A stretch of DNA of 25,687 nucleotides from Desulfatitalea sp. UBA4791 (GCA_002402905.1 DHGT01000051.1:1-25687), one strand, 5' to 3'. Shown: positions 8,411 through 17,216, counted from the stretch's first letter. The notes: generated by a model from the letters alone, not told the origin. Program-made: numbers and translations.

Positions 8411-8569
8411 TCCTAAAAAGCCCGGTCGAGGTCGGTGCATCGTTCGAATTGGCGGTTTGTTGTTCGGTATCATCGAAATATTCTAAGTTTCACCATAGAT
8501 CTCAGAAGCGTTTTTGGGAAAATCCATGGGTGTGGACGATGAGAATTGACTTTAACCCCGAAAGCCGCG

Positions 8570-9973
8570 ATGAAAGATGACGTGGCTATGAGTTCCAGAG
8601 TAAACAGACTGCCGGTCCGTCCGGCTTCGTGCGAAAGGATACACCGGGTGCAAAAAGATGGCAGGTGGTTCGATTGGGGATCCTTGCGTGGATACCGCTG
8701 GTATCTGTTCATCGTGCTGAGCATCATCTATTTTCTGGCATGCCTGCATCGCATCTCGCCCACCGTGATCGCCCGTGACCTGGTCAGGGACTTCGGTACC
8801 GATGCCACGGCACTGGGATTCATGTCTTCCGCCTACTTCTATCTTTATGCCGCCGTGCAACCACCCGTGGGGCTGCTGTCAGATACCTGGGGCCCGCGGA
8901 CCGTCACCACCCTGTTTACGGCCATCGCCTGCCTTGGCGCCGTGATCTTCGGGTTGGCACCCGATATGACCGTGGCGACGCTGGGCCGGGCCATGATCGG
9001 CATCGGCGTGGGCGGGGTCTTCGTACCGGCCCTCAAGGTTTTTTCCAAATGGTTCCGGGCCAAGGAGTTTGCCGGCATGACCGGGATCTTTCTGGCCACC
9101 GGGAATGCCGGCAATCTGGCGGCCTCGCTGCCATTGACCTACCTGGTCATCTGGATGGGGTGGCGCATGTCTTTCGTCGCCATCGGCGCCGTGTCACTCC
9201 TGATGGCACTGGTGTGTTGGCTCATTTTGCGGGACAAACCAGAAGACAAGGGCTGGCCGCCGATAGAACCGGAGATCGATGGCCAGGCCAACAAACAGGA
9301 CGCAAACGATCCACCGGCATTGACCACCATGGGCCGCCTCGCCATTGTCTTCGGCAAACCCAATTTCTGGATGGTCACCGGATCCTATTTTTTCTTCGGT
9401 GGACCGATGCTGGCCTTTCAGGGGCTGTGGACCGTTCCCTATCTGATGGACGTCCACGATTACACGCGCGTGCAGGCCGGCGCCCTGCTCATGCTGATGC
9501 CCATCGGTTTCGTGGTCGGTTCGCCGCTTTTCGGTCTTGTGGCCGACCGGTTGCCGTTCGAGCGTAAAACCATACTGATCTCCGCCCTGACCGTCTGTCT
9601 GGCCTGCTGGGTCGTATTTCTGCCCACCCACGGAAAGCCGCCGGCCTGGCTCATCGGTCCCCTGTTCCTGATCATCGGGGTTTGCGGCGGCGGCTCCTTG
9701 TCGCTTTACATGACCATGAACAAGGAGCTCTTCCCCGGCTGGCTGACCGGCACGGCCATGGGCCTGATGAATCCCGCGGCCTTCCTGAGTACGGCCCTGT
9801 TTCAACCCTTTTCCGGCTATCTGATGGATACCGTGGGCCGGGTCGGGGAGGCCTATCCCCTGGATGCCTACTACAAGGTGCTGGTGGCGGTCTTCATCTC
9901 CATCGCCCTTTCCCTGCTGTCGATCCTGCCTGCCAGAAAGGGCGAAGGAACCGGATCCCTTTCCCGCCCTTGA
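8570..9973 (+). CDS. MFS transporter
   Basis: Major facilitator carrier of about 467 residues in the inner membrane. The loop 2-3 motif appears as GLLSDTWGPR and is followed by an RAMIGIGVGG segment, typical of the superfamily. A charged N-terminal tail of about 50 residues precedes the first helix. The ATG at 8570 is used; a TTG at 8546 or an ATG at 8588 in the same frame are alternatives, and no ribosome site is decisive. A hydrophilic linker (about residues 225-250) separates the halves. The gene points away from the other MFS gene and converges on the methyltransferase gene with only 13 bases between stops. The substrate is not recognised. Confidence 0.83.
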   Translation: MKDDVAMSSRVNRLPVRPASCERIHRVQKDGRWFDWGSLRGYRWYLFIVLSIIYFLACLHRISPTVIARDLVRDFGTDATALGFMSSAYFYLYAAVQPPVGLLSDTWGPRTVTTLFTAIACLGAVIFGLAPDMTVATLGRAMIGIGVGGVFVPALKVFSKWFRAKEFAGMTGIFLATGNAGNLAASLPLTYLVIWMGWRMSFVAIGAVSLLMALVCWLILRDKPEDKGWPPIEPEIDGQANKQDANDPPALTTMGRLAIVFGKPNFWMVTGSYFFFGGPMLAFQGLWTVPYLMDVHDYTRVQAGALLMLMPIGFVVGSPLFGLVADRLPFERKTILISALTVCLACWVVFLPTHGKPPAWLIGPLFLIIGVCGGGSLSLYMTMNKELFPGWLTGTAMGLMNPAAFLSTALFQPFSGYLMDTVGRVGEAYPLDAYYKVLVAVFISIALSLLSILPARKGEGTGSLSRP

Positions 9974-9986
9974 CGCCGCCGGGTAT

Positions 9987-10577
9987 TCAGGCCGAGTTTG
10001 ATTTGCGCAATCTTCTGAATTGGCAGAAATAGGCATGCGGACCCAGCTCGACCACCGCGCCGAAGCGGATCAGGCCGAAGGGCAGCAGCCGCATGGTCAC
10101 CTGCTCGAGCGACAGCCGGACGGTTTTGGGCGGTCCCGGAGGACCCTCCTTTTTGATAAATTCGACCACCGACAGAATCCCCTGGGGATGGAGCACCCGT
10201 GCGATTTGCGTGAGAACGGCCCGATCGGTGCCGTCGGCCGCAAAGTCGTGCAGCGTGGTGGCCAACAGGCACAGGTCCACGCCGCGGGGTGGGATGGGCA
10301 ATTCCAGGGCCGCATCGACCACGTGGGCCTCGATATTGTCGACACCTGCCGCACCGGCCTCGGTCTTGAGGCGGTCGATGCCTTCGGCCCAGAGGTCGAC
10401 GGCGATGACGCGGCCGGAGGGGCCGACTCTCTCGGCCAGGGGCAAGGTATACCGGCCGGCCCCGCAGGCCAGGTCGAGCACGGTCATGCCCGGCTCAACG
10501 GATAAGACCTTCCAGAACAGTTCGGTATCGATCACATCGTAGCTGCTTCTGCCGGCGGCGGTGGGCTGTTCGCTCAT
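9987..10577 (-). CDS. Class I SAM-dependent methyltransferase
   Basis: Cytoplasmic methyltransferase of 196 residues with the Rossmann-type SAM site: motif I VLDLACGAGRYTLPLA, then an acidic VIAVDLW strand and a DLCLLATTLHD segment (motif IV region). I start at the ATG at 10577 because GGAGG lies nine to ten bases upstream; the frame remains open to an ATG at 10616, which has no such site. Topology resembles UbiE/Methyltransf_11-type enzymes, but the acceptor is unknown. It stands alone on its strand, converging on the MFS gene, so context gives no functional hint. Confidence 0.8.
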   Translation of the reverse strand: MSEQPTAAGRSSYDVIDTELFWKVLSVEPGMTVLDLACGAGRYTLPLAERVGPSGRVIAVDLWAEGIDRLKTEAGAAGVDNIEAHVVDAALELPIPPRGVDLCLLATTLHDFAADGTDRAVLTQIARVLHPQGILSVVEFIKKEGPPGPPKTVRLSLEQVTMRLLPFGLIRFGAVVELGPHAYFCQFRRLRKSNSA

Positions 10578-10665
10578 CAGGGGTTTCCTCCACGTGTCGT
10601 TGATAAACATAAGCATTTAACATAGGCATCTTTTTAGCGTCCACCAGTTGCGAAAAACGGAAGGG

Positions 10666-10841
10666 ATTCTAACTGGCCCTAAGACCGCTGGCTCACGTGG
10701 CCCTGGCCACCTGCCCCACCCACGTCTGCCATGTCCGTTGCGATGCGAATTTTCTTATCAAAAAACTTTTGGAAGGCGCACCCTTCAAGGTGAATCGCAT
10801 TCAGTTAGAATTGCTGGAGAAACGGCGTGGCCAGTTCTAAT
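10666..10841. repeat. Imperfect inverted repeat bounding a 176-bp segment
   Basis: The left arm ATTCTAACTGGCC (10666-10678) and the right arm GGCCAGTTCTAAT (10829-10841) are inverted copies with 11 of 13 positions matching, including a perfect AACTGGCC/GGCCAGTT core. A further exact inverted match of the left arm, CAGTTAGAAT, lies at 10802-10811. The segment sits in the gene-poor stretch 10578-10907. No transposase, target duplication or second copy is seen in the window, so it may be a small non-autonomous element, a decayed remnant or chance. Confidence 0.35.
10697..10840 (+). CDS. Possible small cysteine-rich protein (doubtful ORF)
   Basis: A 47-codon frame from GTG at 10697 to TAA at 10838-10840, also open back to a TAA at 10670. 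The product would start VALATCPTHVCHVRC, with Cys and His spaced like a small metal site, and end in a basic amphipathic stretch (FLIKKLLEG ... LLEKRRGQF). Codon use in the first half is rich in G or C at third positions, like neighbouring genes. Against it: no ribosome binding site, a non-ATG start, and an overlapping +1 frame open over the same bases. It could be the tail of a decayed gene. Not recognised as any family. Confidence 0.25.
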   Translation: MALATCPTHVCHVRCDANFLIKKLLEGAPFKVNRIQLELLEKRRGQF

Positions 10842-10869
10842 TGACAAGCCGTGAGACCCTGTTTAGCCT
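10841..10869 (+). promoter_or_regulatory. Promoter candidate for the receiver/PEP-synthase-like gene
   Basis: A consensus -35 TTGACA (10841-10846) is followed after 17 bases by TAGCCT (10864-10869), which matches the -10 consensus at only three of six positions. It lies 39 bases before the ATG at 10908. The -35 is perfect and well placed, but the -10 is poor, so an activator may be needed or the match may be chance. Confidence 0.35.
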
Positions 10870-10907
10870 GATGTCAAACCGGTTTTTAAAATGAAACGGG
10901 TGGCTCC

Positions 10908-13880
10908 ATGGAGCGTGTAGAGGACCAACATGAGCAGTCTTTTAGCCTTTTTTTTGAACTGATGGCCCACCGGGTTCAGGAGGTCCTGCTCGTCTCCAGC
11001 CCTTATGACGCCTACATCATGGAGGAGGACGGCCGGCTGGCCGGCCGCATCATTCACGAGTACCGCGGATTGAACCTCTCGCGCCCGCCGCGCATCACCT
11101 GGGTTTCATCCGGCCGGGAGGCCCTGGAGGCACTTTCCAGCAAACCCTACGACCTGGTCATCACCATGACCCGTCTGGACGATGTGGCGTCTGTGCGTCT
11201 GTGTGCCGAGATCAAGGACCGCCATCCCCAGATGCCGATCTACTACCTGTCCCATGAAACCGCGACGCGGGCAACGGTGGCGCACGATGGGACCTGCAGT
11301 TGGATCGACCGACAATTCGTCTGGTTGGGCAACACCGATCTGCTGCTGGCCCTGATCAAGAGCACCGAAGATCGCTTGAATGTAGCCAACGACACCGAGG
11401 CCGCGGGCGTGCGGGTGATCCTCCTGGTGGAAGACTCACCCCTTTTTCTCTCCTCGATTCTGCCTTTCATCTACAAGGAGGTCGTGCGTCAGACCCAGTC
11501 GGCCATGGATGAATCGCTCAATGAAGACCATCGTATCCTGCGCATGCGGGCTCGGCCCAAAATATTGGTGGCCGGCAGCTACGAGGAGGCGGAGAAGCTT
11601 TATGCGCGCTATGCACCCTATATCCTGACGGTCCTGTGCGATGCCCGCTTCCCGCGCAACGGCCGCATTGCGGATGATGCGGGCCTGGCCCTGCTGCGCG
11701 CCATCAAGGCCGTGAATCCACTCCTGCCGCTGATGCTCTATAGCTCGGAGCCGGGCAACCGCCTCCCGGCCGAATCCATGGAGGTTCATTTCGTCGATAA
11801 AAATTCGGCCTCCCTGCACGACGATATTCGCGATTTCTTCGTCCGCAACCTCGGCTTCGGAGAGTTTGTCTTCCGCATGCCCGACGGTCGAGAAGTGGGG
11901 CGGGCCGCAACGCTTCAGGATATGATTCGCATCCTGCCCGCGATTCCGGATGCCGTCATCGCGTACCACGCCCAACGGGAGCACTTTTCCACCTGGATGA
12001 TGGCGCGCATGGAGATCGAGCTGGCCCATACCTTTCGCGGGGCCAAAGTTAGTGATTTCAAAAAGATATCCCATATCCGCACCTACATTCGCGACGCGAT
12101 CACGGCCCGGCGCAAGGCGCGCCAGCGGGGAATCGTCGTGGATTTCGCCCACCCGGTCTACGATTCGACGGCCGAGTTCGTAAAAATCGGCCACGGGTCG
12201 CTGGGCGGCAAGGCGCGTGGGTTGGCCTTTTTGTCCGCCTTGCTCGAGAAGCATCCCGAACTGGAGCGACACTATCCCAATGTCGAGATCGGCATTCCAC
12301 GGACCTTGGTGATCAGCACCGAAGGCTTCGAGCGCTTTTTAGACCAGAACAAGCTGCGTTTCGGCGATTTGGAAGGGCTGACCGACGACCGTATCGAGGC
12401 GCTTTTCACCCGAGCCGTTTTTCCCCAGGCGATCGAGTCCAAACTGGCCTCTTTTCTGGAGGCCGTCGACACACCCCTGGCCGTACGCTCCTCCGGACTG
12501 CTGGAAGACGCCCATGGCCAGCCCAGCGCCGGCGTTTACCATACCATCATGATTCCCAACGTCCACCCGGACTCCGGCGTGCGGCTGGCGCAGGCGGTCA
12601 AGGCCATCCAGCGGGTTTATGCCTCCACCTGGTTCGCGGCCCCGCGGGCCTTCGCAGGCCGCTCCCCGTACCGCACCGAAGAAGATCGCATGGCGGTCAT
12701 GCTGCAGGCCCTGGTGGGCTCCCGTTGGGACGATTACTACTATCCAGCCATATCGGGGGTGGCCCAGTCCTGCAATTTCTACCCGGTTTCCTATATGAAA
12801 TCCGACGAGGGGCTGGCCAACGTGGCCTTGGGACTGGGGCGCACAGTGGTGGAGGGAGGGCTCACGCTTCAGTTTTCACCGCGCTATCCGCAACTGCTGC
12901 CCCAGATCGATACGTTGCCCAAAGCCTTGCGCAACGCCCAGCGGCGTTTCTTCGCCTTGGACATGGCCAGGGCCCTGGATCCGGACATCGACCCGGACGA
13001 CCTGATCGTAAGTCTCAACGTGGACGACATGGCATCCCACCCGGCCGTGCAGGCAGTGGTCAGTACCTATGTGGCGGCCGACCAGCGTATTCGCGACACA
13101 GCTGCCATCCCCGGCGAGAAGCTGGTGACCTTCGCGGGCATCCTGAAACACGGCCTGTTTCCCCTGGCCGACATCGTGGCCGACCTCTTGGAGATGGGGC
13201 GGCACGGCATGGGCTGCCCGGTGGAGATGGAATTTGCCGTGGATCTGCCTCGCTCCCGCGGCGGGCGTTATACCTTCGCTCTGCTGCAGATTCGGCCTAT
13301 GGCCCGGCACGAGCAGCGCATGGCGGTCCAAATCACGGCTCAAGACCAACGACGCGCTTTCTGTGTCTCCCGTCAGGCTCTGGGCAACGGCCTGGTGCGG
13401 GAGATCCGGGATATCGTGTTCGTCAAGCCCGACGCCTTCGATCCGGCCCGCATGCCGGCCATGGCCGAAGAGATTTCCCGCTTCAACCAGATCCTGAACG
13501 AGCAGGGACGTCGTTACGTTCTCATCGGTCCCGGGCGCTGGGGATCGGCCGACCGCTGGCTGGGCATTCCCGTGGCCTGGAAGGATATTTCGGGGGTGGC
13601 TGTCATGGTGGAGACCCGGAACGCCCGTCTCAACGCCGACCCTTCCCAGGGCAGCCATTTCTTTCATAATCTCACCACCCTGGGCGTCGGCCATTTCACC
13701 GTGTCGGGCAACGATTCCGGCTGTGTGGACTGGGACTGGCTGCAAGGCCTGCCGCCGGTCCATGAGGGATATTACGTTCGGCATGCGGTCCTCGAGCACG
13801 CACTGGTGATCAAGATCGATGGCCGGTCGGCCACAGGGGTCATGATCGCGGCGGAGGGATCGAGTCGGCTCAATACCTGA
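10908..13880 (+). CDS. Receiver-domain protein with PEP synthase/PPDK N-terminal (ATP-grasp) domain
   Basis: A 990-residue cytoplasmic protein. Residues about 25-165 look like a degenerate receiver: the strand-3 position reads DLVITMT without the usual acidic phospho-site. Residues about 170-320 form a second receiver with LLVEDSP (Glu175, Asp176), phospho-acceptor candidate Asp245 in LCDARFP and Lys298 in FVDKNS. From about 425 a pyruvate/ATP-binding domain like that of PEP synthase follows: GGKARG (Lys435) and VRSSGLLED (Arg527). The C-terminal part has LIGPGRWGSADRW. The phosphohistidine swivelling domain and PEP barrel of true PEP synthase are absent, so a full PEP synthase reaction is unlikely; a phosphotransfer or regulatory role is inferred. 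Its stop is 17 bases before gdhA, implying co-expression. Confidence 0.8.
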   Translation: MERVEDQHEQSFSLFFELMAHRVQEVLLVSSPYDAYIMEEDGRLAGRIIHEYRGLNLSRPPRITWVSSGREALEALSSKPYDLVITMTRLDDVASVRLCAEIKDRHPQMPIYYLSHETATRATVAHDGTCSWIDRQFVWLGNTDLLLALIKSTEDRLNVANDTEAAGVRVILLVEDSPLFLSSILPFIYKEVVRQTQSAMDESLNEDHRILRMRARPKILVAGSYEEAEKLYARYAPYILTVLCDARFPRNGRIADDAGLALLRAIKAVNPLLPLMLYSSEPGNRLPAESMEVHFVDKNSASLHDDIRDFFVRNLGFGEFVFRMPDGREVGRAATLQDMIRILPAIPDAVIAYHAQREHFSTWMMARMEIELAHTFRGAKVSDFKKISHIRTYIRDAITARRKARQRGIVVDFAHPVYDSTAEFVKIGHGSLGGKARGLAFLSALLEKHPELERHYPNVEIGIPRTLVISTEGFERFLDQNKLRFGDLEGLTDDRIEALFTRAVFPQAIESKLASFLEAVDTPLAVRSSGLLEDAHGQPSAGVYHTIMIPNVHPDSGVRLAQAVKAIQRVYASTWFAAPRAFAGRSPYRTEEDRMAVMLQALVGSRWDDYYYPAISGVAQSCNFYPVSYMKSDEGLANVALGLGRTVVEGGLTLQFSPRYPQLLPQIDTLPKALRNAQRRFFALDMARALDPDIDPDDLIVSLNVDDMASHPAVQAVVSTYVAADQRIRDTAAIPGEKLVTFAGILKHGLFPLADIVADLLEMGRHGMGCPVEMEFAVDLPRSRGGRYTFALLQIRPMARHEQRMAVQITAQDQRRAFCVSRQALGNGLVREIRDIVFVKPDAFDPARMPAMAEEISRFNQILNEQGRRYVLIGPGRWGSADRWLGIPVAWKDISGVAVMVETRNARLNADPSQGSHFFHNLTTLGVGHFTVSGNDSGCVDWDWLQGLPPVHEGYYVRHAVLEHALVIKIDGRSATGVMIAAEGSSRLNT

Positions 13881-13897
13881 GACAGGAGGAAGGACCC

Positions 13898-15247
13898 ATG
13901 CAAACCATCATGGAGAAGATAAAGGCCAGGGACCCGGAGCAGAAAGAGTTTCACCAGGCCGTGGCAGAGGTCGTGGAGACCGTGCGGCCGGCGCTCGACG
14001 CCCATCCGGAATATCGCCATCAGAAAGTCCTCGAACGGCTCGTGGAGCCCGAGCGGATCATCATGTTCCGCGTGCCCTGGATGGACGACCGCGGTGAACC
14101 CCAGGTCAACCGCGGGTTTCGCATCGAGATGAACAGCGCCATCGGTCCTTATAAAGGGGGATTGCGCTTTCACCCCTCGGTCAACCTTTCCATCCTCAAG
14201 TTTCTGGCATTCGAGCAGACGTTCAAGAATGCGCTCACATCGCTGCCCCTGGGCGGCGGCAAGGGGGGAGCGGATTTCGATCCCAAAGGCAAGACGGACA
14301 ACGAAGTGATGCGCTTCTGCCAGAGCTTCATGACCGAGCTCTACCGCCACATCGGCCCGGATACCGACGTGCCGGCCGGCGATATCGGGGTGGGCGCCCG
14401 GGAGATCGGATTCCTGTTCGGCATGTACAAACGTCTGCGCAACGAGTTCACCGGGGTGTTGACCGGCAAGAGTCTCAACTGGGGCGGCAGCCTGATCCGG
14501 CCGGAAGCCACCGGCTATGGCTGCGTCCATTTTGCCGCCGAGATGCTCGCTGTCGGGGGAGATGCGTTGGCGGGTAAGACCTGTCTCGTCTCCGGTTCGG
14601 GCAATGTGGCCCAGTACACGGTCGAAAAACTCATCGATCGGGGTGCCAGGGTGGTGACCCTCTCCGACTCTTCCGGCCATATTTGCGACGAAGCGGGTAT
14701 CGATGCTCAGAAACTGGCTTTCGTCATGCGATTGAAAAACGTGCAGCGCGGCCGCATCCAGGAATATGCCGATGCCTATCCGGGAACGGTCTTTACCCCG
14801 GTGGACCCGACGCGCAGCAGCAATCCGCTCTGGGAGCACGCCGCCGATTGCGCTTTTCCCTGCGCCACGGAGAACGAAATCAACGGCGAGGACGCCCGCC
14901 ATCTCGTTGCGGGCGGCGTCCGGCTGGTGGTCGAGGGGGCCAACATGCCCACCACACCGGAAGGCATCGACCACTTCCTGGATGCCGGCGTACTGTATGC
15001 GCCGGGCAAGGCCGCCAATGCCGGAGGAGTAGCGGTTTCCGGGCTGGAAATGGCGCAGAACAGCATGCGCCTGCACTGGCCCCGGGAGGAGGTGGAAGGG
15101 CGCCTGCAGATGATCATGAAAAACATCCACAAAAACTGCCTGGCCGCCGCCGAGCGGTATGGATCGCCGGGCAACTACCTGGTGGGTGCCAATGTCGCCG
15201 GTTTCATCAAGGTGGTGGATGCCATGCTGGATCAGGGGCTGGTGTAG
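13898..15247 (+). CDS. gdhA: NADP-type glutamate dehydrogenase
   Basis: Interconverts 2-oxoglutarate plus ammonium and glutamate with NAD(P)H, in the cytoplasm. Length of 449 residues matches the hexameric bacterial GdhA class. Visible family segments: GPYKGGLRFHPSVN, LGGGKGGADFDPKGK (Lys122), VPAGDIGVGAREIG (Asp162, the expected catalytic aspartate), NWGGSLIRPEATGYG and the dinucleotide-binding VSGSGNVAQY, which lacks an acidic residue directly after the strand, in keeping with NADP use. A strong ribosome site AGGAGGA (13884-13890) is eight bases before the ATG. It follows the receiver/PEP-synthase-like gene at 17 bases, a likely two-gene operon. Its 3' end overlaps the convergent CobW-type gene by 16 bases. 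Confidence 0.95.
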   Translation: MQTIMEKIKARDPEQKEFHQAVAEVVETVRPALDAHPEYRHQKVLERLVEPERIIMFRVPWMDDRGEPQVNRGFRIEMNSAIGPYKGGLRFHPSVNLSILKFLAFEQTFKNALTSLPLGGGKGGADFDPKGKTDNEVMRFCQSFMTELYRHIGPDTDVPAGDIGVGAREIGFLFGMYKRLRNEFTGVLTGKSLNWGGSLIRPEATGYGCVHFAAEMLAVGGDALAGKTCLVSGSGNVAQYTVEKLIDRGARVVTLSDSSGHICDEAGIDAQKLAFVMRLKNVQRGRIQEYADAYPGTVFTPVDPTRSSNPLWEHAADCAFPCATENEINGEDARHLVAGGVRLVVEGANMPTTPEGIDHFLDAGVLYAPGKAANAGGVAVSGLEMAQNSMRLHWPREEVEGRLQMIMKNIHKNCLAAAERYGSPGNYLVGANVAGFIKVVDAMLDQGLV

Positions 15248-17190
15248 GGTCGCGTGTCGTTTCCGTCCGGTGAATAGGGCGACGCGCACTTCTGAAAAAG
15301 CCGGTCCAATCGTTCTTCCAAGATCTGCTGGCCGATGCAGATCAGAAAACCGGGGTCATCCCAGCGGTCCGGAAAGCTGGATATCTCATACCGTCCGGCC
15401 ACGTATTGCACCACCATGGGACCCGTCGCATCGCTGAAAAAGACGATGCCTTTGACGCGCAGGATGCTCTTGGGCAATCGGTTTTCGATGGCGTGCACAA
15501 ACCGGTCACGGTTCAAGGGGGCGGCAAAGGTGATTTTACAGCTTCGAATCTGGTCGTGCAGATGATTGTGGTGGGCACTGGTTTCATGGTGAATACCAAC
15601 GGTGGGCGGCACCTCCCGGGGGTCGAGGCTGTAAAGCAGGGCCGGGTTGACTTCTCCACGGATCGCAGGGATGATCGCCGCGTGCGGGTTTTGTCGCCGA
15701 AGCTGTGCGGTGACATCCGTCACCTGTGCGGAAGAGAGAAGGTCGATTTTGTTCAACAGGAGAATGTCGGCGGATTTGATTTGATCGGCGATGATGTCGG
15801 CGGCCACCCGGTTCTCCAGATAAGACGGGCCGTCCACCACCGTCGTGACCGAATCGATGCGGACCAGGTCGGAAAGCGTGATCAGCTCTTCCATGAAGTT
15901 CATGGGATTGGCCAGGCCGGTGGTTTCCAGGACGATGAAATCCGGCCTGAAATTGCTGCACAATTGGTGCAAGGCCGGTTTGAGCCGGCCGCTGAGCGTG
16001 CAGCAGACGCATCCTTCGTCGATCTCGGTCACCATCAGGTTGTCGCTGCCCAGTAGTTTGCCGTCCAGGCCGGTCTCCCCGATTTCATTCTGCACCACGG
16101 CCACGAACCGATCGCGCTGAACCTGGTAGGCCACGAAGTTTTCCAGAAACGTGGTCTTGCCCGATCCGAGAAAGCCGGTGAGCACGATGAGTGCCGGCCG
16201 GTCGTCGATCCCCAGCAGCTGTTTGTCCAGGCTCTTGAAATCACAGATCATATGGGATTGCCACCATGGAGCGGACTGCCATTCGGTGGGCAATGGCTGA
16301 TCCGGCTGCCAGGTGACGGCGACGTCACCCGGTTGAAGGTCGGCCGGCGATCCTGATGCAGATTCGGGGGAGAAGAATGCCAGTCGGCATTCGTGCTTCT
16401 CCGTCGTGTCATCGGGTTGCTGCAACTGGCGGCCGTCGGACCAGTAGCGGACGATCTGGCCCGCCCTGCGCCGGTGGCGGAAATAGGAGGGAGAGGTTTC
16501 CAGGCAAAAGGCGGCCGAGGCCCCGAGGACTTCATAAAACGAACGCGCCAGTTTAAAGGCCGGCAGATGCTGATCCCAACCGCCGGGCGCCACAAGGGTG
16601 ATGGCTTCGCCGTTCACTTCGGCTCGGACGCCGTCTTCAGCGCGACTGGCCAGCCATGTGTCGGATCGCAGGTTGAGTCCCAGGGCCAGGCTGGATCGGT
16701 CCAGTGTCAGTTGAAGGTCGCCGATGTAAAAAAGGTCCCGCAATTCATCCAACTCGGCAAACCGCCGGACCAGGGTTAAATAGTCTTCCCGTTGGGTCCA
16801 GGCTGCAGCCCTCAGTGAGCAGTCTTCCACCAGTTCTTCGTCCGGTGCCGGGAAGTAATTCAATTGGAAGAGACCGGTCAGGCGATCGGAAGATGACGCC
16901 GACCCTTCCCAGAGCATGCCGAAAACCCCTTGCCAATCGGCGATTTTGGCAGTCCACGCGTCCCGGGTGGTGGTGCAGTGGTTCAGCCCGCGCCAGCCGA
17001 TGCGATGGCGTACGGCCGGGATAAAGTTGGTGCGCACCACGATGGTCCTCAGGATGGCCCGCAGGGTGTCGTCCGGCCGTTCGAAAAGGTCGCCGGGGTA
17101 AAGCGTGTGAAGGGTCTGGGCCGGCGTCGCCGGCTTTGTCGGGTCTGTTCGGTGTGTTCGGTCCATTGGGTGTGTCGGGTTCGTGGTCAA
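15232..17190 (-). CDS. CobW-family metallochaperone GTPase with a long novel N-terminal half
   Basis: The C-terminal half is a CobW/COG0523 GTPase: P-loop GFLGSGKTT (339-347), metal-binding CxCC at Cys394, Cys396 and Cys397 inside EGCVCC, ETTGLANP as the switch/Walker B region, NKIDLL for guanine, then a CobW C-terminal domain. Such proteins deliver metals (zinc, cobalt and others) to enzymes. The first 330 residues belong to no family I recognise; they hold tryptophan-rich segments such as RIGWRGLNH and EWQSAPWWQS. The longest frame begins with TTG at 17190; an ATG at 17166 lies in a Thr/Pro/Arg/His-rich repeat, so the start is uncertain. It lies directly downstream of the Tat-exported hydrolase gene on the same strand. 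Confidence 0.8.
   Translation of the reverse strand: MTTNPTHPMDRTHRTDPTKPATPAQTLHTLYPGDLFERPDDTLRAILRTIVVRTNFIPAVRHRIGWRGLNHCTTTRDAWTAKIADWQGVFGMLWEGSASSSDRLTGLFQLNYFPAPDEELVEDCSLRAAAWTQREDYLTLVRRFAELDELRDLFYIGDLQLTLDRSSLALGLNLRSDTWLASRAEDGVRAEVNGEAITLVAPGGWDQHLPAFKLARSFYEVLGASAAFCLETSPSYFRHRRRAGQIVRYWSDGRQLQQPDDTTEKHECRLAFFSPESASGSPADLQPGDVAVTWQPDQPLPTEWQSAPWWQSHMICDFKSLDKQLLGIDDRPALIVLTGFLGSGKTTFLENFVAYQVQRDRFVAVVQNEIGETGLDGKLLGSDNLMVTEIDEGCVCCTLSGRLKPALHQLCSNFRPDFIVLETTGLANPMNFMEELITLSDLVRIDSVTTVVDGPSYLENRVAADIIADQIKSADILLLNKIDLLSSAQVTDVTAQLRRQNPHAAIIPAIRGEVNPALLYSLDPREVPPTVGIHHETSAHHNHLHDQIRSCKITFAAPLNRDRFVHAIENRLPKSILRVKGIVFFSDATGPMVVQYVAGRYEISSFPDRWDDPGFLICIGQQILEERLDRLFQKCASPYSPDGNDTRPYTSP
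17114..17186 (-). repeat. Degenerate short tandem repeat at the start of the CobW-type gene
   Basis: Read leftward, the DNA repeats variants of ACCGAACAC / ACCGAACAG / ACCCGACAA / ACCCGACAC, a roughly 9-base unit that translates to low-complexity PTHP, DRTHRTDPTK and PATP. It covers the only plausible start codons of the CobW-type protein. It may be a non-conserved tail or lie partly upstream of the real start. Confidence 0.5.
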
Positions 17191-17216
17191 AACGTTCAGC
17201 TTCTTTGTCTGGTTCA

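Noticed and set aside
12725..13799. Long frames on both strands inside the receiver/PEP-synthase-like gene
   Set aside because: Codon content is typical of out-of-frame GC-rich shadows (Arg, Gly, Pro, His), and the main frame carries family motifs throughout.
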